Positions 1 to 11,087 of a stretch of DNA of 64,000 nt are shown piece by piece. Made by a program: the position numbers and the translations under genes. Numbering within the stretch: the first letter of the stretch is position 1; every line of letters begins with the position of its first letter. This stretch comes from Streptococcaceae bacterium ESL0687 (GTDB lineage Bacteria; Bacillota; Bacilli; Lactobacillales; Streptococcaceae): assembly GCA_029392475.1 (NCBI GenBank), contig CP113940.1:992001-1056000 (forward strand). Reading direction: 5' to 3'. The notes under the pieces are model-generated. The model was not told the DNA's origin. It worked only from the letters and a program-made list of their open reading frames with translations, and searched no databases.

Positions 1-1117
1 CAAAATCTGCAAAGAAGGTTCCGATTTTTTCCTGTTCTGGGAGGGAAGGGAAAATTATTTTATATTGTCCCAACTGTGGGACCGTTAATTGAGGAACACC
101 AGTAGATTCTATAAAAGGATTGCATATATTTATATAATTTTCTAAAAAGTAAATATTAAATTTTGATTTTATAGTCAACAAACGAACTACTGGAGTAAAA
201 TTATTTATTTGAGCACGTGCAAAACCAACATCTCCCCTACCTGTTACTGTTACTGCTGGTGCTTCTACCTTGTAACTATCAGAATATCCAACGACACCAT
301 TGTTCAATAAAGAGTTTGCAAGAATTGGGTACTTCCCTCTCTTTTTGGATGCTTTTTTAGGCATATCTCCACCTGCTGAAATAACGCTCTTATCTTTTAA
401 TTTACACATCTCCCACTCCCCTTCAAATTCTTGGAATCTAAGTTGTGGGATTTTTTGTCCTGGGGCTGGGAACATTTTTTGGAGGTAGCCTTTTTTCATT
501 TCTTTAAGGTCTGCCAGTCTCTTTTCATACAAGGCGATTAACTTATCCAGCTGGGCAAAGAAGGCTCCGATTTTTTCTTGTTCTTTATAATCTGGAAAAC
601 AGACCGAAGTTTTAGATATATTTGTCTTACTCAATGATAAAACTTTTGTACCCTGCATCAATTTATATAATGATTCATGATAAATTTTACTATTAAGATA
701 ATGCCCTAAATATAAGGGAGCAAAAATATTTTTTGGACGGGCTACAATAGTATGTAAACCTGCTACAATAGGATGTTTTTTAACATTACATACTTCTATG
801 GATTTTCCAACACTCTCATCTTCGGCAGCATCCGCTATAACAATATCTCCATCTTTTAAAAAAGATTTTTTAAATTTATCTTCAGATGCTCCCCTTATAT
901 ACGGAATCATCTTATCTGAAGCATCTAAAACAGAATTAAATTTTGTCAAAATATCACCATAATGGATATTTTTAATTTTTCCTTCATCATATACTAGATT
1001 TTCACGTGATAATGAATTAGTCGGAACTGACAAATCAAATAAATTATCAAATTTCTCTTCTTCCCACTCCCCTTCAAAGCCTTTAAATCTTAGTTGGGGT
1101 TTTTCTTTTTTGGCCAT
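1..1117 (-). CDS. hsdS: Type I restriction-modification specificity subunit HsdS (partial, runs off left edge)
   Basis: DNA-recognition subunit of a type I restriction-modification complex; it sets the target sequence for HsdM and HsdR. An open frame of 372 codons runs from ATG at 1117 to the window edge with no stop. The layout is that of HsdS: target recognition domain 1 (about residues 1-180), a conserved spacer starting EQEKIGAFFAQLDKLI (about 188-203) and ending near KGYLQKMFP, recognition domain 2 (about 235-350), then the second conserved spacer beginning PEQEKIGTFFAD at the edge. Both halves open with a similar PQLRF..FEGEWE segment. Its ATG overlaps the hsdM stop (TAATG), so translation is coupled. 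The recognised sequence cannot be read from this. Confidence 0.95.
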   Translation of the reverse strand, partial: MAKKEKPQLRFKGFEGEWEEEKFDNLFDLSVPTNSLSRENLVYDEGKIKNIHYGDILTKFNSVLDASDKMIPYIRGASEDKFKKSFLKDGDIVIADAAEDESVGKSIEVCNVKKHPIVAGLHTIVARPKNIFAPLYLGHYLNSKIYHESLYKLMQGTKVLSLSKTNISKTSVCFPDYKEQEKIGAFFAQLDKLIALYEKRLADLKEMKKGYLQKMFPAPGQKIPQLRFQEFEGEWEMCKLKDKSVISAGGDMPKKASKKRGKYPILANSLLNNGVVGYSDSYKVEAPAVTVTGRGDVGFARAQINNFTPVVRLLTIKSKFNIYFLENYINICNPFIESTGVPQLTVPQLGQYKIIFPSLPEQEKIGTFFADF

Positions 1118-2790
1118 TAGTCTGCTCCTTTGTCTGGAGTTTTACTAGGGCTAAAGAGGTCAATCATCAAATCAAGCATGGCCTTGTTTTCTGGTGTTTC
1201 TTCAAGCTCTTCAAGCATGCCCTTAAATATTTCCTCTTGGGCCGTGATTTCTGCATCAAGCTCCTTCATACTTTGAGCCAGAGCCACCATATCAACAGGT
1301 TCTTCTTCTTCAAAAGTATCGACATATCGTGGGATATTTAGGTTGTAGTCATTTTCCTTGATTTCCTCAAAAGTTGCCAAATGAGCATATTTATCAAGAT
1401 CCTTGCGGTCGGTATAAGCCTTAAGGATTTTTTCAACCTGCGTATCATTTAAAGTATTTTGATTTTTCCCCTTGTCAAAGTCATTACTTGCATCAATGAA
1501 GAGGACATCGCGATTTTGCTTGTTTTTCTTAAAGACCAAAACTGAGGTTGGGATGGAAGTTCCATAAAAAAGATTAGCGGGAAGCCCAATGACAGCATCC
1601 AAAAAGTTCTTTTCAATCAAGGTCTCCCGAATCTTACCTTCTGCTGCCCCTCTAAAGAGCACACCGTGGGGGAGGACGATGGCCATGACTCCTTCACTAT
1701 TGAGGTGGTAAAGGCCGTGGAGGATGAAGGCGAAGTCAGCCTTGGTCTTAGGAGCAAGTTTTCCGTAGTCGGAGAATCTTGGGTCCTTGAGTTTTGACTC
1801 TGAATTGTCCCACTTGGCTGAATAAGGAGGGTTTGCGACAACTGCGTCAAAGCTTCTAGGCTGGTCTATCCCCTGAGCGTTAACTCCGTCAGGCCAGTCG
1901 GATTCAAGGGTGTCACCATTGTGGAGGGTCATATTATTATAAGAAACCCCGTGCATCATAAGGTTCATCCGGGCCAAGTTATAGGTTGTGGTGTTGAGTT
2001 CTTGACCGTAAAACTTGATTTTACCAGCCTTGTTTCCTCCTGGAACCTCATCTCTTACTGTCAGAAGAAGAGATCCTGAACCCATGGTTGGGTCATAGAC
2101 TGAAAAACTTTGGTCATTTTCTTCAAGGTCACGGGTTACAAGCTTTGCAAGGATGCGGCTGACCTGATGAGGGGTATAGAACTCCCCTCCCTTTTTACCA
2201 GCACTGGCCGCAAATTGGCCGATGAGATACTCATAGATTTCACCTAGAATATCACGCCCCTCGTCAGACTTATATTCGATCTCATTAACAAGGCCTACAA
2301 TTCCATTTAAGGACTTGGCACGCGCAGTGGTTGAAGCACCCAGGCGGGAATCTCCCAGGTTGATGTCTGAGAAAACTCCTTCAAAGTCTGACTTTGCTCC
2401 CTTGTTTAAGGAAACATTCTTGTTAAAGTGGTCAAAAAGATCCTGGTAGTCACTGGGGATGATTTCTAGGTTTTCAATTTTTTGATTAAGGCTAACCCAG
2501 GTATCAGCTGGCTCAATGGCGTAGCCTAGGCTTGATGAAATATCTTCCAGGTAATCCTGTAAATCGTCACCTACCGCAAGTCTTAGGTAGGCATCATTAG
2601 GGCTTTCTCCTGGCTTTAAATCAAGGATGTTTTGGTTGACCAAATAGGCTTCTTGGTGCTCTGATAGGTAGCGGTAGAACATGAAGGATAGGATGTAGTT
2701 TTTAAACTCTCCTGCATCCATATTTCCCCTAAGTTCATTAGCCATGGCCCAAAGTTTTGAGGTTATTGACTGTAATCTATTTTCTGACAT
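1117..2790 (-). CDS. hsdM: Type I restriction-modification DNA adenine methyltransferase HsdM
   Basis: N6-adenine methyltransferase subunit, 557 residues, a normal length for HsdM. The N-terminal helical domain is followed by the catalytic fold: GEFYTP near residue 202, the AdoMet-binding motif DPTMGSGS at about 233-240, and the catalytic NPPY at 320-323. With HsdS it forms the modification enzyme, and with HsdR the restriction complex. It is the middle gene of hsdR-hsdM-hsdS, 64 bp after hsdR and overlapping the hsdS start by one base. It looks intact. Confidence 0.97.
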   Translation of the reverse strand: MSENRLQSITSKLWAMANELRGNMDAGEFKNYILSFMFYRYLSEHQEAYLVNQNILDLKPGESPNDAYLRLAVGDDLQDYLEDISSSLGYAIEPADTWVSLNQKIENLEIIPSDYQDLFDHFNKNVSLNKGAKSDFEGVFSDINLGDSRLGASTTARAKSLNGIVGLVNEIEYKSDEGRDILGEIYEYLIGQFAASAGKKGGEFYTPHQVSRILAKLVTRDLEENDQSFSVYDPTMGSGSLLLTVRDEVPGGNKAGKIKFYGQELNTTTYNLARMNLMMHGVSYNNMTLHNGDTLESDWPDGVNAQGIDQPRSFDAVVANPPYSAKWDNSESKLKDPRFSDYGKLAPKTKADFAFILHGLYHLNSEGVMAIVLPHGVLFRGAAEGKIRETLIEKNFLDAVIGLPANLFYGTSIPTSVLVFKKNKQNRDVLFIDASNDFDKGKNQNTLNDTQVEKILKAYTDRKDLDKYAHLATFEEIKENDYNLNIPRYVDTFEEEEPVDMVALAQSMKELDAEITAQEEIFKGMLEELEETPENKAMLDLMIDLFSPSKTPDKGAD

Positions 2791-2854
2791 TTTTTATCCA
2801 TTCTAGTTATTATTTTTCTTGTTTTTTATCTTTGTTAGTTACTACTATTACTTA

Positions 2855-5800
2855 TTATTCTTCATTATTGACTAGGCTGTCTGCTAGGTCATAGATGGCC
2901 TTACGCAGGCTATTGCGGTAGCGGATGCCGCTTAAGTCTCTGACTGATTGATCCTTGGCCAACTCCTTATAGCTTCCAATTGAGTCTGTGATTAGATCAG
3001 TAATTTGACCTCCATCATCAAGGTCTGCCTGACCAAAGCGGTGACCAAGGACAAGTTTTTTAAGTTCCCTGCTACTTATGACCTCATCAATCCCCCAGTT
3101 AATCCGAAACTCTCTAAATCTTATATCAAGGGCCTTGTTATTAGCCTCTTCAATTACCTGTCCTGCACTTGAAAGCTTGGCAGGATAGGCGTCAAGGACG
3201 TAGGACTTGTCAATAATGACCTTAACGGTATTTTTAATCTTGTGGGCATAGGCCCTGTCTTCAAGTCCGTCAGCGAAACGAATAATTTCTTGACCGGTAG
3301 CACGAGCTTCATCGGCCTTGTTATAGTGGACTTCATTTAGGAGTCGTTCGACTAGCTCAGTTAGGTAGTCATAGTTAATTTTGACATCCTTAACGTGGGT
3401 CATTTTAAGGTCGACCTGATAGACCGGGATGTCTTCTTTGACGGCCAGGTATTCTTTTAACTCATTAGCCAAATACCCCGTCAGATTACTTTCTTCTTGA
3501 GGGGACATTCCAAGGGCTTTGATTAGAAGGTCGGGTCTATCATAGTCAAATCCTTCAATGACTCCACCTACATCTTCTGGGTCATACTGCTTGAGTTTTG
3601 CGACTCCCCTATTGTAGGAACCAAGACGAGCGGCCATGCGCATCTTGTCAGCTTCTCCCTTTGGAAGTTCATTAAAGTCGATTGTTAACTCCCTAAGATC
3701 TGTTACGGTCTTTTTAACGCCTGCAATAACTTCTGTAAAGGACTTAGCTAAAATTTTCTCATTATCAAGAAATTTCTTACGCTCCTCGTCAGTCATCTGA
3801 GCTGAGTCCCTATTGGCATAAATGGCCAAGGCTTCATTCATGAGGATTTCATTTTGAGCAGGCCAGCGGTAGTTGATAACCCGGCCCCAAGGTTTTTCCT
3901 GGAGATTTGCGATTCTATTAGTCCTTGAGTAGGCCTGGATTAATCCGGCCCCCTTTAGGGTCCTGTCCACATAGAGGGTATTAAGCTCCGGAGCATCAAA
4001 ACCTGTAAGAAGCTGGTCGACAACGATGACTAGATCCAGGTAGTTTTTATCAAGGGCTGTTTTATTAAGGCGGGTGGTTAAATCTTGAGTGTAGCCTGCA
4101 AGGTCAGCCATATCAAAGCTAGTCCCAAACTCCTTGTTATAGGCTCTTACAGCCTCATGAAGGCCTTCATTGGTCTCAAGTTGAGTATTTGAGTTGGAAG
4201 TATCTTGGGCGAAGGTGATTCCTACCTTAAGGGTTGTCTTACCAAGTTTACGGTTAAGCTCATTGACCCTTTGAAACTCCCTAAAGTACATCATGGCCAT
4301 AGGAGTTGATGGATGCATCCCTCCTACCTTGGTTGTTAGAAGGGCATTGTACTTACCTTCATTGGAGCGGTTGCGCCAGTTTTTAAAGATATCTTCAACA
4401 ACTAGTCTTACATGTTCCTCGTTTCGGTCATAGAAGGTTGGGCCGAATTCCTCATCAAGTCCTTCAGGGGATAATTTATCAATCTGCCTAAGAATTTTAG
4501 CCTCAGACCAATCTGGGTGCTCTCTCTTATAAAGATCTGGCAGATATACCTTTCTAATCTTCTCTTCATCAAGCGTTGTTTCAAAGTCAACCTTGAAGCC
4601 TAGAACATTGCGGTCTGCTATGGCTTCTCTGATAGTATAAGCATGGAGGAGGGGGCCAAAAATGTGCTCTGTCCCTTGACCTTTGATTATCTTATCGAAC
4701 ATGGGTGTTCCCGTATAACCAACCCAAGCTGCTCGTTTAAAGAAATCTTGAATATTTTTAAAGCTATCACCACCTGTTGACCTATGGGCTTCATCGACCA
4801 CAAAGACAATATTCTTATCAGGTGCCTTGAAGTTTTTATCCTTGATTAAGGTAACTAGTTTTTGAACCGAGGTCACAATGATACCCTGTCCCTTACTTTC
4901 AAGTTTTCTTTTCAAATCTCTTGTCGACTCTGTTCCTTTAACATTTCCAAGCTGTGAATTATCCATATCCCCATCTGGATCATAGGCCAGGTAATTTTCA
5001 TAGGTTTGTTTGGTTAAGGCGATTCGGTCGACCACAAAAACCACCTTATCAACCTTTGGCATCCTACTTGCCAGCCAGGCTGTTTTAAAACTTGTAATGG
5101 TCTTTCCAGAACCTGTTGTATGCCAAATATAGCCGACCTTATTTGTACCTAAGTCAAAATCAACTTTTTTAAGGGACTCAAGAACATTTTGAGTGGCATA
5201 AACCTGGTAGGGACGCATGACCTTAAGCATATTCTTATTCTTGGTTCCGTCAAGAATCATGTAGTTAGTCGCCATCTGATGGGCCATGGGAATACTAAGC
5301 ATGGCGTCCGCAAACTCGCGCCAGTTGCGGACAATAGAATTATCACTCTTCCGCTGCCAGTTAAAGGCAAAATCCTTATTAAACTTATCAGCCGGGGCAT
5401 TGGCCATATACTTAACATTATTAGGAGTTATGGCCACAAGAATCTGCAGGGTCGAAAAAATATCGCCATATTGACCCTCATGGGCATACTGATGCATCTG
5501 ATTAAGGGCCTCATTGACATCATGAGAATCCGTCTTCTCCTCAATCTGAATAATCGGCAGACCATTAATCAAAAGAGTAGTATCAAAGCGCCTTTTTTGC
5601 TTGCCTATAATAACAGGGTCCCGCTGAATCTGGTTAACCACCTGATAGATAGTATTTCCCGCTCCAATCTCCCTTTGGTCAAAGACCGTAAGAAAAACCA
5701 AGTCGCCCTTATCAAGGGTAACCTCAACCTGAGACACCCCGTTTAGCCCGTAAAGGAACTGGCCTGCCTGATAGGGTGACTCAAGAGCTGATATCCTATC

Positions 5801-5992
5801 CTTAACCTGGGCAAATTCCAGATCACTTAGAGGGTTTTCTAACTTGTCCTGATTGTGCTGGTTAAGAATCCTTCTAAAATTATCCCAAAGTCCAGCCGTA
5901 TCCTTAATATTTTCTTCATAAGACCACTGCTTACTACCGTTAATCTCAGTTATATGTTTAATTAACTCTTTTTCAAAGGTATCCTCGTTCAT
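2855..5992 (-). CDS. hsdR: Type I restriction endonuclease/translocase subunit HsdR
   Basis: Motor and nuclease subunit of the type I system, 1045 residues. The N-terminal nuclease domain shows a PD-(D/E)xK-like site (D137, then E151-E-K153). The SF2 helicase motor follows: Walker A TTGSGKT at about 292-298, DEAH at 400-403, TGTP at 427-430, and later LLTGFDAPE and QAYSRTNR. It cuts DNA that lacks the host methylation after ATP-driven translocation. First gene of the operon; its ATG follows an AAAGGG ribosome site. Long antisense open frames inside it are shadows of its own codon pattern. Confidence 0.97.
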   Translation of the reverse strand: MNEDTFEKELIKHITEINGSKQWSYEENIKDTAGLWDNFRRILNQHNQDKLENPLSDLEFAQVKDRISALESPYQAGQFLYGLNGVSQVEVTLDKGDLVFLTVFDQREIGAGNTIYQVVNQIQRDPVIIGKQKRRFDTTLLINGLPIIQIEEKTDSHDVNEALNQMHQYAHEGQYGDIFSTLQILVAITPNNVKYMANAPADKFNKDFAFNWQRKSDNSIVRNWREFADAMLSIPMAHQMATNYMILDGTKNKNMLKVMRPYQVYATQNVLESLKKVDFDLGTNKVGYIWHTTGSGKTITSFKTAWLASRMPKVDKVVFVVDRIALTKQTYENYLAYDPDGDMDNSQLGNVKGTESTRDLKRKLESKGQGIIVTSVQKLVTLIKDKNFKAPDKNIVFVVDEAHRSTGGDSFKNIQDFFKRAAWVGYTGTPMFDKIIKGQGTEHIFGPLLHAYTIREAIADRNVLGFKVDFETTLDEEKIRKVYLPDLYKREHPDWSEAKILRQIDKLSPEGLDEEFGPTFYDRNEEHVRLVVEDIFKNWRNRSNEGKYNALLTTKVGGMHPSTPMAMMYFREFQRVNELNRKLGKTTLKVGITFAQDTSNSNTQLETNEGLHEAVRAYNKEFGTSFDMADLAGYTQDLTTRLNKTALDKNYLDLVIVVDQLLTGFDAPELNTLYVDRTLKGAGLIQAYSRTNRIANLQEKPWGRVINYRWPAQNEILMNEALAIYANRDSAQMTDEERKKFLDNEKILAKSFTEVIAGVKKTVTDLRELTIDFNELPKGEADKMRMAARLGSYNRGVAKLKQYDPEDVGGVIEGFDYDRPDLLIKALGMSPQEESNLTGYLANELKEYLAVKEDIPVYQVDLKMTHVKDVKINYDYLTELVERLLNEVHYNKADEARATGQEIIRFADGLEDRAYAHKIKNTVKVIIDKSYVLDAYPAKLSSAGQVIEEANNKALDIRFREFRINWGIDEVISSRELKKLVLGHRFGQADLDDGGQITDLITDSIGSYKELAKDQSVRDLSGIRYRNSLRKAIYDLADSLVNNEE

Positions 5993-6065
5993 CTGCTGCC
6001 CTTTCTAAAAACTTGCCTGGTTATTTGATAGGTCTATTTAAGCTTAAATTTGTGCCCTTAATAAT

Positions 6066-6101
6066 TTATTTATCAACTTATTTATCAACTTATTTATTAA
6101 T
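6066..6101. repeat. Three tandem copies of a 12-bp AT-rich unit upstream of hsdR
   Basis: The 12-mer TTATTTATCAAC occurs twice exactly (6066-6077 and 6078-6089), followed by a third imperfect copy (6090-6101). The tract lies between a possible -10 box of the hsdR operon (TATAAT on the minus strand at 6110-6105) and the hsdR start. It may only be an AT-rich slippage tract. Confidence 0.6.
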
Positions 6102-6144
6102 TTAATTATATAGCAGAAATCAATTTATTAGAAGGCATCAAAAG

Positions 6145-6169
6145 AAAAAAAGCAGAACTAAGTTCTGCT
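6145..6169 (-). terminator. Rho-independent terminator of the Nudix gene
   Basis: Read on the minus strand, the 8-bp stem AGCAGAAC/GTTCTGCT with a 3-nt loop (6151-6169) is followed by a run of T. It sits just after the stop of the Nudix gene. Confidence 0.85.
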
Positions 6170-6174
6170 CACCT

Positions 6175-6582
6175 TTACAACCAGTCGGTTGTTTTATTAT
6201 CCAGGGGACCACTTTCTTGCAGGTAGTCTAAAAGGGGCTTGAGGGGTTTTGAGAAGTCAACATCTGATAAATCTGAAACAAATTGAACTCCTTTGATTTT
6301 GCCTGGTTCATTGATGGTAACTTTCCCGCAAGCCTTACCGGCAAAGAAAAAATGTGCCTTCCACTCTAAATTATCAAAAAGAAAGGTATCTGTATAGATT
6401 TCCTCAAGGTCTGAGACTTCAAGATCAAGCTCTTCCTTTAGTTCACGTTTGGCACAGTCCTCAGGAAACTCTCCTGCCTCTTGTTTTCCCCCGGGAAAAT
6501 TCCATGGCCTTTCCCTATCCTTTAAAATTAAGTAGTCACCTTCTGCGTCCTTGATAATAACCCTTGAAAATTCTCTAATCAT
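6175..6582 (-). CDS. Nudix hydrolase
   Basis: Nudix-superfamily pyrophosphohydrolase of about 135 residues. The Nudix box is clear: a G-x5-E segment (GKQEAGE), seven residues, then RELKEEL, the metal-binding core. The substrate cannot be told from sequence; MutT-like nucleotide clean-up is one possibility. I place the start at the ATG at 6582, because GGAGG at 6595-6591 lies 8 nt before it. The ATG at 6588 is only 2 nt from that site and an upstream GTG at 6597 overlaps it. Single gene with its own terminator. Confidence 0.85.
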   Translation of the reverse strand: MIREFSRVIIKDAEGDYLILKDRERPWNFPGGKQEAGEFPEDCAKRELKEELDLEVSDLEEIYTDTFLFDNLEWKAHFFFAGKACGKVTINEPGKIKGVQFVSDLSDVDFSKPLKPLLDYLQESGPLDNKTTDWL

Positions 6583-6684
6583 ACTCATTTCCTCCACTGA
6601 TTTTTACCCTATTATATAACCTTTGCTTTCTCCGTCAAAATATAAAGGAAGAATATAATTTTTAAATATTTTCTATCTTATTTT

Positions 6685-6712
6685 TTGCTTATAAACCAGC
6701 TAGTGCTATAAT
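6685..6712 (+). promoter_or_regulatory. Promoter (extended -10)
   Basis: TTGCTT at 6685-6690, a 16-nt spacer, then TATAAT at 6707-6712 with TG one base upstream (extended -10). It precedes the lipocalin-like gene at 6740. Confidence 0.65.
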
Positions 6713-6739
6713 GATGGCACAGAAAGCGAGGGACTAGAC

Positions 6740-7837
6740 ATGGTAAAACCGGTAAGACTAGCAAACACTGACGATGACTTTAAAAAAGCAGGACTTGAAA
6801 GGAACCATATCCACCCGTCAGAGGACGGTAAGAGGATGGATCCCGACCAAGAATCTTATGAATGGTGGTATTATGATGCTCTTTTGGATGATGGCTCAAA
6901 GCTTGTAATCACCTACTATGCTAAGTCAATTGTAAATCCAAAGCCTGGGGCAAGACCCTTTGTGGAGCTTGAATGGACCCACCCGGATGGTAGTAAGGAC
7001 TATGAAAAGCTTGATTTTGAGGCGGCTGACTTTAAGGCCTCAGAAGAAACTTGCGATGTTACCATTGGAAAGAATTATTTCAAGGGTGATTTACACCACT
7101 ATGAAATTGGCTTTTTCGGTAACAAGTACGAGGCTACTATTAAGCTTGACGGTATAACTCCAGCCTGGAGGCCAGAAATTGGTATCCTCTTTGGCCAAGA
7201 AGAGTCAATCTTTGGTTGGCTGCCTAGTGTTCCAAGGGGATCTACCGAGGTACAGATTACTAAAAAAGGGGACCAGACAGTAAGCCTTAAGGGTAGCGGC
7301 TACCACGACCACAACTGGGGCAATGTACCCCTTATGAAGGTTATGAACCACTGGTACTGGGGCCGGGCAAATATTGATGACTATACTGTTATCAACTCAT
7401 ACATGTTTAGTGAAAAGGCTTATGGCCACAAGGAAATCCCGGTCTTTCTTCTGGCTCGCAATGAAGAAATTTTGGCCGATAATACTGACTTTATGACCTA
7501 TACAGAAGATGATCAGACTACAGAGCCTGTAACTGGCCGTACTTATTATAAAAAATTAGTCTACGACTACAATGATCAAAAAAATCACTATAAGGTTACC
7601 TATACAGTCGAAAATGTTATCACCCATGACAAGATGATTGACCAAATTAGTGGCTTTAAGAAATTTTTAGCTAAACTTGTCGGTTTCAACGGAGCCTACC
7701 TCCGCTTTTCAGGAAAGGTTGCCCTTGATATTTACAATCAGGCAGGTGAAATTACAGACCACCACGAGACAGAGGCGGTTTGGGAGATGGCTGACTTTGG
7801 TAAGGACTTCAAGGAAGAAAATCTCGAACAACTATAG
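6740..7837 (+). CDS. CrtC/AttH-type lipocalin-like protein
   Basis: 365-residue soluble protein that looks like the lipocalin-like family of carotenoid 1,2-hydratase (CrtC) and AttH. The family's aromatic signature is present early (YEWWYYDA, about residues 40-47), with HDHNWG near 190 and HWYWGRA soon after. These proteins usually bind or modify hydrophobic ligands. No carotenoid genes lie nearby, so hydratase activity cannot be claimed. No signal peptide is seen, so it is probably cytoplasmic. Single gene with its own extended -10 promoter and terminator. Confidence 0.7.
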   Translation: MVKPVRLANTDDDFKKAGLERNHIHPSEDGKRMDPDQESYEWWYYDALLDDGSKLVITYYAKSIVNPKPGARPFVELEWTHPDGSKDYEKLDFEAADFKASEETCDVTIGKNYFKGDLHHYEIGFFGNKYEATIKLDGITPAWRPEIGILFGQEESIFGWLPSVPRGSTEVQITKKGDQTVSLKGSGYHDHNWGNVPLMKVMNHWYWGRANIDDYTVINSYMFSEKAYGHKEIPVFLLARNEEILADNTDFMTYTEDDQTTEPVTGRTYYKKLVYDYNDQKNHYKVTYTVENVITHDKMIDQISGFKKFLAKLVGFNGAYLRFSGKVALDIYNQAGEITDHHETEAVWEMADFGKDFKEENLEQL

Positions 7838-7850
7838 TTAAAAATACAGC

Positions 7851-7880
7851 AAAAAGACCAACCTTAGGGCTGGTCTTTTT
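7851..7880 (+). terminator. Rho-independent terminator
   Basis: AAAAAGACCA at 7851-7860 pairs with TGGTCTTTTT at 7871-7880; the inner loop can add a CC/GG pair. The T tract on the plus strand ends the lipocalin-like gene. The A tract may let it also work for the converging PTS gene. Confidence 0.85.
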
Positions 7881-7944
7881 CACTATATTTAAGGGGTAAG
7901 TTTAAAAACTACTATCAATTACTATCAAATATTACCAGCTTGTC

Positions 7945-9849
<1,905 letters not shown>

Positions 9850-10334
9850 TCATTCCTCCAATACTCGCCCCACCCTAAGGGCCATAAGCATGGCTAACTA
9901 AATGTAGCCATTAACTATCAATACAATAAACTATCCTCCTCACATAGATTTATGATATTTTGATACATAAGTCATTATTACCATGTGATTATTATATATT
10001 GTTCTGAAAACGTTTGCAAGAATAAGCTAACATTTTTGTAAAAAACTATACTTTCACTTACTTAAGCATGAATTAAGACTGAAACTTGCCTTTTCTTTCA
10101 AGGATAAAGCTTTTATCTTTCAAAAATTTTAGATACTGTAGTAATATGACAAAAGTAATATTTTTTGCATACTTAACTTCTTAAATAGAAGTTAATCATT
10201 CCTTAAATATTTGTTTTTTAAGTGTTCTTAGTCTATTTTGCGATATTTATTCATATAATAATGTGATAAGATGAACAGTGTCTGATAGCATTAAATATAA
10301 ATATGCCTTCAGAAATTTATTTAAGGATGGATTT
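9850..10334. other. Intergenic region between bglP and the DUF4767 lipoprotein gene
   Basis: About 485 bp without a gene. It holds the bglP promoter and cre site, a bglP leader with a 7-bp inverted repeat ATGGCTA/TAGCCAT (9890-9911), a small hairpin GATAAA/TTTATC (10103-10117), and TATAAT at 10254-10259 as a likely -10 box for the lipoprotein gene. No convincing RAT antiterminator site was seen. Confidence 0.6.
9991..10019 (-). promoter_or_regulatory. bglP promoter with overlapping cre site
   Basis: On the minus strand TTGCAA (10019-10014), a 17-nt spacer and TATAAT (9996-9991) form a good sigma-A promoter. A cre-like sequence TGAAAACGTTTGCA (plus strand 10005-10018) covers the -35 box, a position where CcpA binding would block RNA polymerase. 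The leader to the bglP ATG is about 135 nt. Confidence 0.8.
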
Positions 10335-11000
10335 ATGAAAAAAATTACAGGTTTCCTTTTGGCCGCAAGTCTTTTAACACTTGCTGCGGGATGTTCTAAG
10401 GAAAGTACCAAATCTACTGCAAGCTCTAAGGAGTCGAGTGAGCAGCAAGTAACAAAGGCCTCTGAATCTGCAGAGTCTTCTCAGGCTGAGAAAATTGAAT
10501 CTAGTAGCTCTAGTGAAACAAGTGAAGAGAGTAAATCAGAGGTCAAGGAAGAAGCTCCTATTGTCCCAGCTACTTGGAATCTTGAAAAATTTCAACAACT
10601 AGCTACTTTTATGAGATCTTGGGGCACTTCAGTTAAACAAAATTGCATGCAATTGAGCCCACAGTTTGCAGGTGTCTATGACGGCCTACAGCTTCCTCAG
10701 TTAATTATTAATGGGAATCTCCAGATTAGTGTTGATGGTGTTCCTGTCGACTCTGACTGGTCACCAACAGAATATATAGCCGCTGGGACGCCAACCTATG
10801 TTATTGTAGATGCTTTTGGAGACATAAATGAAGAGAACCCTGGACACGATAAACATCTTTATCTCTTTGCAATAACAGATAATAAACCAGTTGTTTTAGA
10901 ACTAGCATCAACAGAAGTCGTAAATAAACGTGTACAACTCAAAACCAGTTCAATCACCGAACTTCAGAACGAATTTACAAAAATTGTCCAAGAAGGCTAA
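10335..11000 (+). CDS. DUF4767-like surface lipoprotein
   Basis: Predicted lipoprotein of 221 residues. The ATG at 10335 is chosen because it starts a lipoprotein signal (MKKITGFLLAAS with lipobox LAAGC, cysteine at about 20) and has AAGGA 7 nt upstream; the frame stays open further upstream but without a signal. After the cysteine comes a Ser/Glu-rich linker (about 21-80), then a globular domain beginning WNLEKFQQLATFMRSWG that resembles DUF4767 domains of lactic acid bacteria. It would be anchored outside the membrane. Function unknown. Confidence 0.75.
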   Translation: MKKITGFLLAASLLTLAAGCSKESTKSTASSKESSEQQVTKASESAESSQAEKIESSSSSETSEESKSEVKEEAPIVPATWNLEKFQQLATFMRSWGTSVKQNCMQLSPQFAGVYDGLQLPQLIINGNLQISVDGVPVDSDWSPTEYIAAGTPTYVIVDAFGDINEENPGHDKHLYLFAITDNKPVVLELASTEVVNKRVQLKTSSITELQNEFTKIVQEG

Positions 11001-11010
11001 GAAGAAGAAA

Positions 11011-11035
11011 AAGCACATCATGAATGTGCTTTTTT
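11011..11035 (+). terminator. Rho-independent terminator
   Basis: AAGCACAT (11011-11018), 5-nt loop, ATGTGCTT (11024-11031) and a T run. It ends the lipoprotein gene. Confidence 0.85.
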
Positions 11036-11054
11036 GTTTGTAAAAACCAAAAAG

Positions 11055-11087
11055 AACCTCCCTTGATTTAAGAGGCTCTAAGGGGTT
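11055..11087 (-). terminator. Possible terminator of the DUF4865 gene
   Basis: AAGGGGTT (11080-11087) can pair with AACCTCCCTT (11055-11064) with a 2-nt bulge, with T-rich sequence beyond on the minus strand. It overlaps the stop codon of the gene. The stem is imperfect. Confidence 0.45.

Noticed and set aside
5189-5746. 185-codon plus-strand frame
   Set aside because: Fully antisense inside hsdR, without a ribosome site or recognisable domain.
9850-9990. RAT/LicT antiterminator site in the bglP leader
   Set aside because: The conserved RAT core was not found; only a short 7-bp inverted repeat is present.
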